Source of the DNA: Chara braunii
Lineage: Eukaryota > Streptophyta > Charophyceae > Charales > Characeae
Reading direction: 5' to 3'
Assembly (NCBI GenBank): GCA_003427395.1
Contig: BFEA01000151.1
Span: 1,955,447-1,983,544, forward strand
Length of the DNA stretch: 28,098 nt
The notes below the pieces were generated by a model that saw nothing but the letters and a program-made list of their open reading frames with translations, ran no database searches and was not told the origin of the DNA. This document shows positions 1-8,460 of the stretch, in pieces. Positions within the stretch are counted from its first letter, which is position 1, and each line of letters begins with the position of its first letter. The translations under genes and the position numbers were made by a program.

Positions 1-724
1 GGAACAAGGGGAGGAAAACTGACCTTAGCCAGCGTACACCACGGACGTCCAAGGCGGCGGTGGGTCGCAGTGCCTGAAGAATGCACTACACGGTGATTGC
101 AGCAGCGGACACAACATGCTGTGCAGCCTTTGTTTTTTGCGCGGGGACTTGGAAAAGTATGGGGTTGGAATTCAAATTCTTAGCGCCTCCCCCCTGGAGG
201 GCATCTCAGGAAGATGCATCCCCCACAGAAGGGCAAATCGGACAGGCAGCAGGGGAAATAGGATCGCCGGTCCGGTAGGGGCATTCCAAAAAGTTGTGCC
301 CCTCACTGACAGGGGCCTGTTCGAAAGTTCAGAGGCCCACGGGCAAATCAGGGTAAGTTGGCCTTCGGAGGGGCAAATCGCAAATTAATGCAAACTTCAG
401 GGGCATTTCGAAAATTTTCCCTTTTGTTTTTTCTTTTGTCGTTCGGGCGCGGACAGACTGCCTTGGGAGGATGTTCGACCAGTTGTCCGATCGGACAACC
501 CCGGACGGTCAGGGGTTCCCAGACGTCTGATCAGGTAACCTAGATTAAATTACTATTACTTGCTATGTAGAAATTAAATTCATTCTATCTATTCGAGGAG
601 TTTCCCCCATACAGTGGATACACACTGGCTAACATACCTCGTGGAGATAAATCATAAGCACATTGTAATTGTAAATAATTAAAACCGTATGTATAGAGTT
701 ACAGAAGCCCAAATTTGGCGCTTT
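1..724. other. Non-coding stretch, no gene recognised
   Basis: Several overlapping short reading frames are present in the first 540 bases, but none resembles a known protein. The text repeats short motifs: a GGGCAAATC word near 229, 332 and 372, and an AGGGGCATTYCRAAAA-like word near 277 and 399. This looks like decayed repeat DNA. The part after 540 is AT-rich and featureless to me. Confidence 0.5.
482..529. repeat. Cluster of three adjacent palindromes
   Basis: Positions 482-499 form a perfect 18-bp palindrome (GTTGTCCGATCGGACAAC). It is followed by a hairpin with arms AACCCC 497-502 and GGGGTT 512-517, and by a 10-bp palindrome CAGACGTCTG at 520-529. They are contiguous, like the hairpin strings seen later in the window. 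No function is assigned. Confidence 0.75.
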
Positions 725-805
725 ATTTCAATTACTTCTACTCCTTGGGAATCAAACCCTAGTGGTCCAGCCTGGTCAGCAAGTGCGCCTTGCTTACACC
801 CACTT
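725..805 (-). mobile_element. tRNA-derived SINE head (candidate)
   Basis: Read on the minus strand, there is an A-box-like segment (complement of about 787-799) followed roughly 30 bases later by GGTTTGATTCC (complement of 748-758), close to the Pol III B-box consensus GGTTCGANTCC. The order and spacing match the head of tRNA-derived SINEs: a GTAAGCAAGGCGCACTTGC-like stretch, then the B box. No cloverleaf with an intact acceptor stem is visible, so it is not called a tRNA gene. The 3' boundary and target-site duplication were not found. Confidence 0.45.
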
Positions 806-975
806 AGATACACGTCTAGAATGATAAACTCTCCTCATGGACCATATCTTTGACGTACCCAGGATGCTGTCATATATATTTTTTGTTTAAGATTCTATTT
901 CTATCTCCTCTTAAGGATTTAGTCATCATGGTGAGGAAGACTTCCTAGCCCTGCAGGGATAAACTCTCCTGATCA

Positions 976-1085
976 AGGAAGCACAACCGGGCCCATATCA
1001 TCCTGCCACTTGAAGATGCAGACCATTCAGACCTGGTAGATGCAGAGCGAGACGCAGGCAGTGGTGAGTCCAATCATGAGGGAGA
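976..1085 (+). repeat. Arm 1 of inverted repeat (acidic protein tail)
   Basis: This stretch is closely similar to the reverse complement of 2484-2595. Read forward it encodes an acidic peptide beginning EDADHSDLVDAE, and the other arm encodes the same peptide on the minus strand. It looks like a coding fragment of a transposon-type protein, present twice in opposite orientation about 1.4 kb apart. The protein family is not identified. Confidence 0.8.
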
Positions 1086-1122
1086 CTTCCTGCCACCATA
1101 GTACCTATCTTCCCAGACTCTG

Positions 1123-1140
1123 TAGAGGTGGCTAACATCT
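1123..1140 (+). repeat. Left target-site duplication of the 1.15 kb retrocopy
   Basis: This 18-base word (tagaggtggctaacatct) recurs at 2289-2306 with one mismatch in the same orientation. The two copies bracket a segment that starts with a long T run, the signature of target-primed reverse transcription of a polyadenylated RNA. Confidence 0.7.
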
Positions 1141-2288
1141 CCCCTTTTTTTTTTTTTTTTTTTTTTTTTATGCTCCAATCTATTCATGGGGAGCAACACG
1201 TGCTGGTAACCCGGCCCAGCGTACCATTCAAGAACATATTGAGGAAATTATGCAGAACACTTTGAGACACCGAGGCCATTACCCAGCTTCGGCTGAAAGA
1301 TGATAGCTATGCAATCTACACAAAAAGTTAGGTTCTCTAAGGTTTGATCATGGGAATATTCGGACCGAAAACCACCTGCCTTTAGCTACTGTCAGCAGCT
1401 CAACCCTATCCGCCTCTCCCCTATACCCCGATACCCAATCTCTACCAGGCCTCCCACTCCCAACTGCTAGGTTACGGAGTGGCACGACCCACCCCAGAAA
1501 CCCCCCACCTGCTAGGCTACAGGGCAAAGCGACCCGGCCCTTCTCCGGCCAGCGTCAACTAAGTACCAGCTCACCAATAGACACTAGAGTGCCCCCCACT
1601 CTCGACAACTCCCGAGATCTCTACACCAGGTCTCATGCCCCCGTACCGCTCAGGTTACAGGGCAGCGCGACGAAGCCCCAGCACCGACCAGCATCGTTCT
1701 GACGTTGTCCATTCGCAAACCACTGGGACCAAGGACATCAGCAGATACCAGACAAGCCACCAATCGTCACCATAGCTGTAGTTCCGATCATCCACTCTTT
1801 CAAGCACTGGCTGCAGTCATCCAGCAAAAAATCCTTCTCAACCTGACTTCGGCAAGACTTACCGCGGTAGAGCCACCATCTCCATGGCTGCTGTACCCTA
1901 TTTCCACCCTACTGGCTAGCCCCTTCGCCGTAGAGCGCATTATCTCCAACCATTACAGCAAACACAGTCCACTGCAACCTGCACCAAAATTATGGAGATT
2001 TTTCCAGTTGGAACCTAAAAAATCAAAAGAATTCAGGGGACTCAGATACACGTGCAGGAATCGTAGCCATAAAAGGCAGTCAACACCTATTATTCTCACA
2101 AGGAGAGAGGACGGGAGGGAACTACTTCTCTCCCCATGGAAATTCCTGCGCCTATTCACGTCTCTGCTGGATGTAAAAGGCTCAGAAGAAACCGAGCGGC
2201 TTACTCCTCCCCTCCAAAAAAACGACCTCCTGTCCTTTCACTGCCTTCGCTGGAAGGTGCCCCTTCACCTCCCAGCCCCACCTCCCTT
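1141..2288 (-). mobile_element. Polyadenylated retrocopy of unknown RNA
   Basis: The segment is bracketed by an 18-bp direct duplication (1123-1140 and 2289-2306). Its left end carries CCCC followed by 25 T residues (1145-1169), which on the minus strand is a poly(A) tail. It is therefore most simply a LINE-mobilised copy of a roughly 1.1 kb RNA in minus orientation. No convincing protein is visible; the plus-strand frame at 1705-2301 matches nothing I know. Internally a GCTAGGTTACGGAG-like core recurs at about 1466, 1511 and 1648, so the copied RNA itself contained degenerate repeats. It could be a processed pseudogene of a non-coding RNA, a 5'-truncated LINE 3' region or a long SINE. Confidence 0.6.
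1466..1672 (+). repeat. Degenerate internal repeats within the retrocopy
   Basis: Three copies of a roughly 25-base core (consensus near GCTMRGKTACRGRGYRRMRCGAC) lie at 1466-1490, 1511-1535 and 1648-1672. The first and third are also preceded by a shared CTCTACACCAGG-like text, giving a longer unit with a period of about 180 bases. Confidence 0.6.
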
Positions 2289-2306
2289 TAGAGGTGACTA
2301 ACATCT
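2289..2306 (+). repeat. Right target-site duplication of the 1.15 kb retrocopy
   Basis: Matches 1123-1140 at 17 of 18 bases, with one G/A difference. It lies immediately beyond the 5' end (in minus orientation) of the inserted segment. Confidence 0.7.
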
Positions 2307-2369
2307 CTACGGGCTTGTGTGGTTTCTTTGTGTGCTCTTGGGGCGGTGTCCTGATGTGGCACATTGTAT

Positions 2370-3420
2370 ACAGTTATCCCTGTAGTACCTATCTGCCCAG
2401 GCACTTTTAGGAAGTACCTCCTTGATCCATCGAAGGACAAGATTGGCCTTCTTTGTCTGACTCTTTGCTGGCTCTTTGCTGACTCTCCCTCATGATTGGA
2501 CTCATCACTGCCTGCTTCTTGCTCTGCATCTACCAGGTCTGAATGGTCTGCATCTTCGTGTGGCAGGATGACATGGGTCCGGTTGTGCTGCCTTGGTCTT
2601 GTGGCCCGCTAAGCTCCTCACACGCCGCATGGCTCTCTCATTTAGGTACTCCTGTTCCACGGTTCCCTGATCTTGTCCATGCTGCTGTCAATGTGCTTGT
2701 AGCTCTCCGATAGCTCATTATGGGACTGCAGCATCATTCCTTTGCGTTGGTGCCTCACTAATAAGCCTCTCTAGTGTGTTGTTTCGGCACAGTCCTGCAT
2801 TGGAAGCAATGCTGTTCTTCGGCACAGTTTATCTCTCTGTGCAATCCATCAGCCACGAAACTGCCCATGGAAGTTTGTTGCCTGCTCGTGGTGGAGCTTG
2901 GAGGCCAGGGAGGACTCTCGGTGGCCATACGAGATCCCCTGGGAAAATTGGGCAACCTCTTCGTTGACTAGTGGGCTGTAATTGACCAGAACTTCCAGAA
3001 GTACCAAGATCCGATTCCTTCCCAGGTAGCCACATGAAATTATCTTCAGCATCACTTGCACTGCCTTGCCCCAGGGCTGATTATCAGGCGGAGGATCCCT
3101 TTGTGCTTCCCTAGCCTTATCCTCCTCCGCACTACCAGATTTTGTTGCGGATCGAAGATCTTTCTCTTTCAAGTACTGATTGTTCATGAGTTTGGCCGGA
3201 TCTTTGCTGCTTCATGTGCCATAGGTTGCAGGTAGGATCTTCCAGCCTGTTTGCTGGATGGAGTAAGTCACTGCTCTTTGCTTCGGCGAACTCTTTGTCG
3301 CATAGCCTGCAGCACATCCTCCACCAGCCATGTGACCCCCCCCATCTTTTTCTGCCCCTGATCCGCCCATTTCTGGACGTCGCCGTGTTGCAACAAGTCC
3401 GCTCAGTCATCACTGCCCAC
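2370..3420 (-). pseudogene. Degenerate minus-strand coding region, possible DNA-transposon protein
   Basis: Several minus-strand frames succeed each other here. The upstream one (3413 to 3132) contains CCRLCDKEFAEAKSS, a CxxC-like start reminiscent of a BED or similar zinc finger. The next (3187 to 2849) is a mixed charged peptide. The last is acidic and then basic, with the EDADHSDLVDAE peptide (2595-2484) also found inverted at 976-1085. Stops and frame changes interrupt it. In some plant-lineage genomes hAT/DUF659-type proteins combine an N-terminal finger with an acidic tail. That is the best guess, but no catalytic core is visible and the family is not established. Confidence 0.3.
2484..2595 (-). 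repeat. Arm 2 of inverted repeat (acidic protein tail)
   Basis: This is the reverse complement of 976-1085, with scattered substitutions. On the minus strand it encodes the same acidic peptide, then runs open into a basic stretch (SAKSQQRVRQRRPILSF). This arm keeps more of the reading frame than arm 1. Confidence 0.8.
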
Positions 3421-3479
3421 AGCTTGAAGGGCTCATCCTCTGTCCGCTGTGGCTAGACTCGCCTGACATCATTGCGGGT

Positions 3480-4188
3480 GAGCCACAGATTATTGAAGAA
3501 GAAGAAGACGAAGAAATTGTTATGCGCCGAATTTCTGGCCATTCACACTGCCTCAATGATGAATGATGAGGATCCCTGATAATGATGTAACACAGTGATG
3601 ATGACGGTGAAGAAATTCAAAAAACAAAACAAATTGTTTTTGTCCTTCTTCACCATCATCTTTTCATGCTGCTGCGTCTTCTGGTTCAATCATCATCATC
3701 ATCACACAACTCATTTCCCCAAATCTTGCCTGTGAGCTTCATCTTCTTCTTTCACCACCATTGCCACGGATCAGAATCATCATCAACCATGCATCCCCAC
3801 ATGTTTATTATCTTCATCTATGAGCAGAAATCCGAACCTTCTACTTCTTCCTCCTTTTCTTCCTCTTCTTTCACCGTCATCATCATGATTCATCATCGTA
3901 ATCAAGTATGCATTCCAATATAATCATCGTGAACAAGATATCCAGTGATCAGAAATCTGGAGTCCGACTCGCCACATTTTTTTCTCTTCTCCTTCTTCTT
4001 CTTCTTCTTCTTCTTCTTCTTCTTCTTCTTCTTCTTCTTCGTCTTCGTCATCGTCGTCGTTGTCTTCTTCTTCTTCTTCTTCGTCGTCGTCGTCGTCTTC
4101 TTCGTCGTCTTCTTCTTCGTCTTCTTCTTCTTCCTCTTCTTCTTCGTCTTCTTCTTCTTCTTCCTCTTCTTCGTCCTCTTCCTCCTCT

Positions 4189-4226
<38 letters not shown>

Positions 4227-4560
4227 CTCCTCCTCCTCCTCTTCTTCTTCGTCCTCTTCCTCCTCTTCTTCCTCCTCCTCCTCTTCCTCTTCCTCCTTTC
4301 TTCTTCTTCTTCTCCTTCTTCCTTCTTCTTTCTTCTTCTTCTTCTTCTTCACCATCATCATCATTAATCCTCATCATCAATGAAGTATTTTGTGTTCATC
4401 ATGAACAAGATCTTGATCAATGATCTGAAATCCAGAAGGCAAGCCACCACATTTCTTCCCCTTCTTCGTCTTCACCACCAACATCAGGCGTCCTCATCAT
4501 CATCATCAGTGCGGAGGGATATATGACTGGAAATCCAGAGGGTGAGCCAAAGCCAGGGTT
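3480..4560. repeat. Composite satellite: TTC/TCC tract plus a dispersed 15-mer
   Basis: The core (about 3975-4350) is an imperfect trinucleotide array of TTC, TCC and GTC steps, which gives poly-Glu, poly-Arg or poly-Ser frames and explains the low-complexity frames seen there. Around it a GATCAGAAATCYRGA-like word recurs near 3769, 3822, 3947, 4422 and 4525, usually followed by a GGC/GACTCGCC-like segment, a CACATTT stretch and another TTC or ATC run. The region therefore behaves as a degenerate higher-order satellite, not as one simple microsatellite. No protein is called. Confidence 0.7.
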
Positions 4561-5379
4561 TCATGCGTCACATGCAAGGTGAACGAGAAACGCAGAAGAA
4601 GATGAAGAAGAAGGAGAACAAGAAGATAGCTGCTCTCCTGGTCTCACCTGCATGGGCGACCTTCCAGTGCATGGGCTGGATGGACTGCTCCCCTAACGAA
4701 CTAATCACATTCCACCCTGCATCTGCAAATTGGTGAAATGTGGGCAGCTGCTGTTTCAAGAACTCTGGCACCAGGAAGGGCTGGCCTCGCGACTGCCCAC
4801 TCTTAGGCCACCCAAATACCACCAGTTCCGACTGCGAACCCCAGAAGACTTCAAAGTCCTGTCACGTTGGAAATGCTACAGCAGGTCGACTACCCAACTG
4901 GTAGGCACCGAAGGGCTGTCCCTGGAAGCTGGTCGGCCACCGGCAGGCAGGGTCCCGCCTGCGGTCAACGTTGCAACTCTGATGGCAAGGCTCGCCTTTT
5001 TTTCATACTGCAGAGATTGCAACCCCTTGGTATCAAAATCCTGTGAATGGATTTCAACAAATGGGCATAGCAGCGAATGGCCGGGAGATGTGCTAGCAAG
5101 AGATGCTGATGGCTTTCTTAACAAGGCTCACATTCTTGTGCAGGGTGCTCAATGACTCCTATTGCAGTTTTAAAACCCCATGGGCCTGGAGCGAATCACT
5201 AAGCACTTTTCCCTGGGTTGGGTATGTAGATGTGTCGATGTAAGACCTGCAAAGTTGTATAACGTGTGGTAGGTAGGCCTTTGTGAAAGAAAGAACAGTA
5301 GCCAGTGGTCCTTTGCCATGGACTCTATGTAAGGGGTTGGCTGATACCTGTGGGTTTGGCTATGCACGGATGATTGCAG
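4561..5379. other. No recognised gene; one long plus-strand frame
   Basis: A 141-codon plus-strand frame at 4730-5155 and minus-strand frames at 4568-4822 and 4876-5124 are open, but none has a motif I recognise. If the KCBP exon at 5380 belongs to a functional gene, this stretch would be intron upstream of it. Confidence 0.4.
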
Positions 5380-5561
5380 ATGAACATATTGGCCTTGATG
5401 ACAACAAGTACATAGGTGACATAGTAGCTGAGTTCAAGCAAATAAAAGAGAGGACGAAAGGGGAAGTTGTGCAATGTAAGCTCCTGTTTAAGAAGAGACT
5501 ATTCCGAGAGACTGATGAGGCAATAACTGAGCCGATGTTTATTCAGCTTTCATATGTTCAG
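5380..5561 (+). CDS. KCBP: Internal exon of a KCBP-type kinesin (MyTH4-FERM region)
   Basis: The frame reads DDNKYIGDIVAEFKQIKERT, then KKRLFRETDEAITEPMFIQL and SYVQ. This matches my recollection of the start of the FERM domain in plant kinesin-like calmodulin-binding protein (KCBP/ZWICHEL), a minus-end-directed kinesin with N-terminal MyTH4-FERM and C-terminal motor domains that acts on microtubules. The exon end is supported by CAG followed by GTGAGG at 5561/5562 (a good plant 5' splice site, phase 0). The start is supported by TTGCAG at 5374-5379, giving 182 bases. The peptide is uninterrupted and has no poly(A) or target-site duplication, so it is more like a real exon than a retrocopy. 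Neighbouring exons were not found in the window, implying very long introns or an isolated fragment. In land plants MyTH4-FERM occurs only in KCBP as far as I know; a MyTH4-FERM myosin is the alternative. Confidence 0.75.
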
Positions 5562-6345
5562 GTGAGGAACTGTGCTTTTTCCCGAGGATTTATTTGGCGC
5601 ATGTTTGAGGGAGAAGAGGCCATCGAGGTGAACTTGCCGTTGGAATTCCTTCTGGGTGATTTCCTGCTTGGACATGATTTTTCTGAAAGCGCTCGTTAGT
5701 GTTTGCAAGAACGCTACTGAGTCTCTTGTGCAAAACGGAACCTCTTCCCTGATGGGACACAAGCACTTCAAAGCATCCCCATCATACTTGTGACGCATCA
5801 GTGCGGTGGGCATCGAGCGGTGGGCGGATCTGAGATGCGCGTGCACCCCGCTCGTCCCTCACACAAAACGCTTATAGGTGCAGCACACAGTGCAGGGTGC
5901 TACTTTACTGGTGCGCACAGTTTTTTGAAGTTTTTCCGCTTACAGAGTGTGTGTGTGTGTGTGTGTGTTGTCATGATTGATGTACAGTGTACATCGAGGG
6001 CACAAACCGCCCTTGTGAAGGTTCACTAAATTCGAGGAGGGCGCCTTGTGACTTCCAGTGTATCCAAGCTGAGATCTGATGTTGGTACAGTCATGATGAG
6101 GCGGAGCTCTTCTTTCAATTTCCTCCACGCACTCGCGTCATGGCTGCATCGGACCAGAAAAATAGCTCTGATAAATTCAAGGAGACAACGCGCCCTCGAT
6201 CGAAAGGCCCAATTCCACGATTTTGTGAACTTCAACAGAGGGCAGAGTTGTCCTTGAATGTATCCTAACCAGTTCCTATGTACCATGCATTCATTATGAG
6301 AGCTGTCAGGGAAATCGGATGTCACAGAGATGAGTCGTGCACTTT
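5562..6345. other. Downstream of the KCBP exon; no gene recognised
   Basis: This would be intron if the exon is real. The 98-codon minus-strand frame at 5550-5846 and the 99-codon one at 6026-6325 look superficially protein-like but match nothing I know. A short GT microsatellite lies at about 5948-5969. A 19-base word at 6084-6102 (ggtacagtcatgatgaggc) recurs at 6799-6817 with one change. Confidence 0.4.
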
Positions 6346-6417
6346 GTTTTTTTATTTATTTATTTTGCATGTTATGCTTGCACAGGGGCGGTGCTAATCT
6401 CGGATATCCTCAAGGGG
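6346..6417 (-). pseudogene. U6 snRNA pseudogene with internal deletion and A-rich tail
   Basis: On the minus strand 6417-6367 reads CCCCTTGAGGATATCCGA, then GATTAGCACCGCCCCTGTGC and AAGCATAACATGC. This follows plant U6 snRNA, but about 23 bases are missing between the 5' stem-loop and the GATTAGC segment, removing the ACAGAGA box. It continues into an A-rich (AAAT-type) tail, the complement of about 6347-6366, where the U6 3' end should be. This fits an old, RNA-derived U6 copy that cannot function in splicing. Confidence 0.75.
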
Positions 6418-6640
6418 CCTCACTCCACCACATGCACAAAAGACAAGTTCTAGGGCCTTGCTCCACTACTCACAACATGCACAAAAAAGAAAAACTTGGT
6501 GATGTATCATTCCATGTTCGGAAAATTGATTCTCATTTCACACATTTGGGCACGCCATGTATTCAATTTCAATGGATATCCTGAAGGACGTAACAGATCT
6601 GTGGACCTCGCTCCACTACACAAAACTCTACATGCATTTG
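6416..6640 (-). repeat. Three-copy module next to the U6 pseudogenes
   Basis: A module whose plus-strand text is near GGCCTYGCTCCACTAC then ACATGCACAAAA occurs at 6416-6441, 6454-6488 and 6604-6640. Relative to the minus-strand U6 fragments it sits at or just upstream of their 5' ends, so it was duplicated along with them or is a remnant of a repeated flank. No U6 promoter element (upstream sequence element or TATA box at the standard spacing) is evident. Confidence 0.55.
6554..6589 (-). pseudogene. U6 snRNA 5' fragment
   Basis: The minus strand reads GTCCTTCAGGATATCCATTG, then AAATTGAATACATGGC. This matches the U6 5' stem-loop and following segment (GTCCCTTCGGGGACATCCG... AAATTGGAAC), with a deletion that removes the ACAGAGA region. 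It is a second, more decayed U6-derived piece 140 bases from the first. Confidence 0.6.
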
Positions 6641-7564
6641 GAGACTTTGGATGCTTTGTAGACCACGCGCATTCGGACGAGTGCAACATCCGGACTGCAT
6701 CGTGATTAGAAAGCGCCCAACTGCATGTAGTCTGTTGAAATGTGGTGGGGCGAGGGCAGTAATGCAGCTCTGAAGGAATATAACGTATCTTCAGGTCCGG
6801 TACAGTCATAATGAGGCTTTGCTGTGCTCTGGCGAACAGGACTGTCAGAAATACTGCCAGAGCACTATGCTGCTTGGTGAGAATGACCAAAAACCAGATT
6901 GCATCATCACATTGAAAGCCAGATAGTCGCGTGCTGAGCATAAAGCAGAATGCACCAAGATACACACTAAATAAGAGCAAGGCAATGAACTCAATTGACA
7001 ATGTAAGCCTCCATCTCACCTCCACCATCACTGTATCCAATGTCGCTCTTTATATGGAGTTCGTCTCCCAGACTAGAATCAAACAGCACTTATACTAGCC
7101 CATCAACCTATTGACAGAACCAGGTACACTTCAGCAGCAGCCCGATGTAAATGAAGACGCCGCCCATGTAGACCTCCACTGCACACCAGGTACCTGCCCT
7201 TACACCCATCACACTCTGTCCCCCTCACAGGCTCTACTCCCTCGCCAAGGACCACCAGCATCTTCATCGACAACCTGTGTGAGCAGCCCTGCTATGGCTG
7301 CCACACCTCGCTGCATCGAGCAGGATTGATCCCCGGCGCCCGTGTGCGCCCAGCGTCCAGCAGCTCTGTCTCACCAGCGAGCGCTCTAGCAGCGTTGCCG
7401 CACATAAGCAGGCCAGAATGTGTTCTGACCGAGTGCAGGAACTTTCCAATATCAAAAGGGAAGGCTGGCATGGGCCTGTCCCAATAGGTGTGCCCCGAGG
7501 GCTCTCCCAGAATGTGCCTGGTGCTCAACTGTTAGGGTCATGGGCTTCAGTATCTCAGGACTGG
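6641..7564. other. No recognised gene
   Basis: Frames on both strands, including a 177-codon minus-strand frame at 6507-7040, match nothing familiar. Apart from the 19-base repeat at 6799-6817 I see no clear structure. The stretch may include the decayed 3' flank of the Ty3/gypsy remnant that follows. Confidence 0.4.
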
Positions 7565-7611
7565 GCAGCATCTTCAACTATCAGACCCTAGTCGGTGGTT
7601 GAAGATGCTGC
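7565..7611. repeat. Perfect 14-bp hairpin
   Basis: GCAGCATCTTCAAC at 7565-7578 pairs perfectly with GTTGAAGATGCTGC at 7598-7611 across a 19-base loop. It lies just beyond the 3' side of the minus-strand Ty3/gypsy pol remnant. Whether it belonged to that element is unknown. Confidence 0.85.
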
Positions 7612-7838
7612 AAGGCTGAAACAATTGCGAAGCCCTTCTGGAAGCTCCCGCTCTGCAACCAACTTGCAGGGCCCGTTTTTCTTTCAGCAACTGTGTCGGG
7701 GCCCCTCAACACTCAGGCTGAATTAAAATTTCAGGCCCACCATCACTTAGGGTGGACACATTCGGCCTTTGCGGCTTCCAGGGGCTTGGATCGTGGCACT
7801 CTCTCCGCAATTGCTTCATTTGTCTTCTGACAATGCTC

Positions 7839-8330
7839 TTACTCAGTACTTTGTTCTTCTTTCAGCGTTCTTTCATAAGTATAGACGACCTGCGGTGCAG
7901 TCTTCATCAGTTCTTCCCTTGTGAACCATGGATCTTCTTTAGGATCCTTGTGGTGCCTGAATCTGACCCCAAACTGCATCTGCGGTTTAGGTGGTGTCCC
8001 TCTTTCAGGCGGCTTCGGTACAGGAATCAGTCTGTGGTCCATGACGTTGACGATGTCGACGTGTCCATCCATGGTTGGGGGCAGCACCGACCTCCTCGAG
8101 GGAAACCGATCAGTTTCACAGTAAGGTGCCAGTTTGGATGCATGGAAAACGGGATACGTGCGCAGATGATCTGGGATGCGGATGACATAAGTTGGACCAT
8201 CAGGGTCATTCCCAACTTTATCTAAGACTTCCCAAGGCCCAAAAAGCTTTTGAGATGTCAGTTTCCTGTCCAGATTTAGATGACTCTACCCAGACCCTTT
8301 TCCTCGCCGAAAATGTAGGCTGCCTTCTAT
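7839..8330 (-). pseudogene. Ty3/gypsy integrase C-terminus with chromodomain-like tail
   Basis: The minus-strand frame 8087-7839 reads DGHVDIVNVMDHRL early, and later FGVRFRHHKDPKEDPWFTRE, EELMKTAP and VVYTYE. The later part follows a chromodomain pattern: an aromatic-V-x-F/W strand, an ED-x-W motif, an E-E-L/N-L helix and a final Y-E. Between it and 8330 the other frames carry the integrase C-terminal GPWEVLDKVG-like and FHASKLAPY-like motifs, separated by a frameshift. Chromodomains direct integration of chromoviruses to marked chromatin. This copy is broken and continues upstream in the integrase core after the U6 insertion. Confidence 0.75.
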
Positions 8331-8345
8331 GTTTGTTCTTATATC
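8331..8345 (+). repeat. Left target-site duplication of the U6 retrocopy
   Basis: GTTTGTTCTTATATC is repeated exactly at 8461-8475. The two copies flank the U6 insertion, and the underlying integrase reading frame is continuous if one duplication plus the insert is removed. Confidence 0.9.
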
Positions 8346-8460
8346 CTTTGTTTTTTTTTTTTAATTTGGACCATTTCTCGATTTATGCGTGTCATCCTTG
8401 CGCAGGGGCCATGTTGATCTTCTCTGTATCGTTCCAATTTTAACGGATGTCCCGAAGGAG
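8346..8460 (-). pseudogene. Full-length U6 snRNA retrocopy inside integrase
   Basis: On the minus strand, 8460-8363 is a near-complete plant-type U6 snRNA of 98 bases. It has a CTCCTTCGGGACATCC 5' end, the ACAGAGA box (complement of 8421-8427), CCCCTGCGCAAGGATGACAC, and AAATCGAGAAATGGTCCAAA. U6 base-pairs with U2 and U4 in the spliceosome. The catalytic AGC triad reads AAC here, so it is unlikely to work. Downstream come 12 A residues (T run 8351-8362) and a short linker, and exact 15-bp target-site duplications flank the insert. Native U6 is a Pol III transcript with a U tail, so the poly(A) and duplications mark target-primed reverse transcription by a LINE. The insert splits the Ty3/gypsy integrase frame and is therefore younger than that element. 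Confidence 0.92.

Noticed and set aside
1705-2301. 198-codon plus-strand frame as a gene
   Set aside because: It lies antisense within a retroposed segment, has no recognisable motif and runs across the target-site duplication.
3924-4383. Long acidic, arginine-rich, serine-rich and leucine-rich open frames
   Set aside because: They are six-frame readings of one TTC/TCC/GTC repeat tract. No flanking coding sequence supports any of them.
8363-8460. Functional U6 snRNA gene
   Set aside because: The AGC triad is mutated, a poly(A) replaces the terminator T run on the sense strand, and target-site duplications mark it as a retrocopy without promoter.
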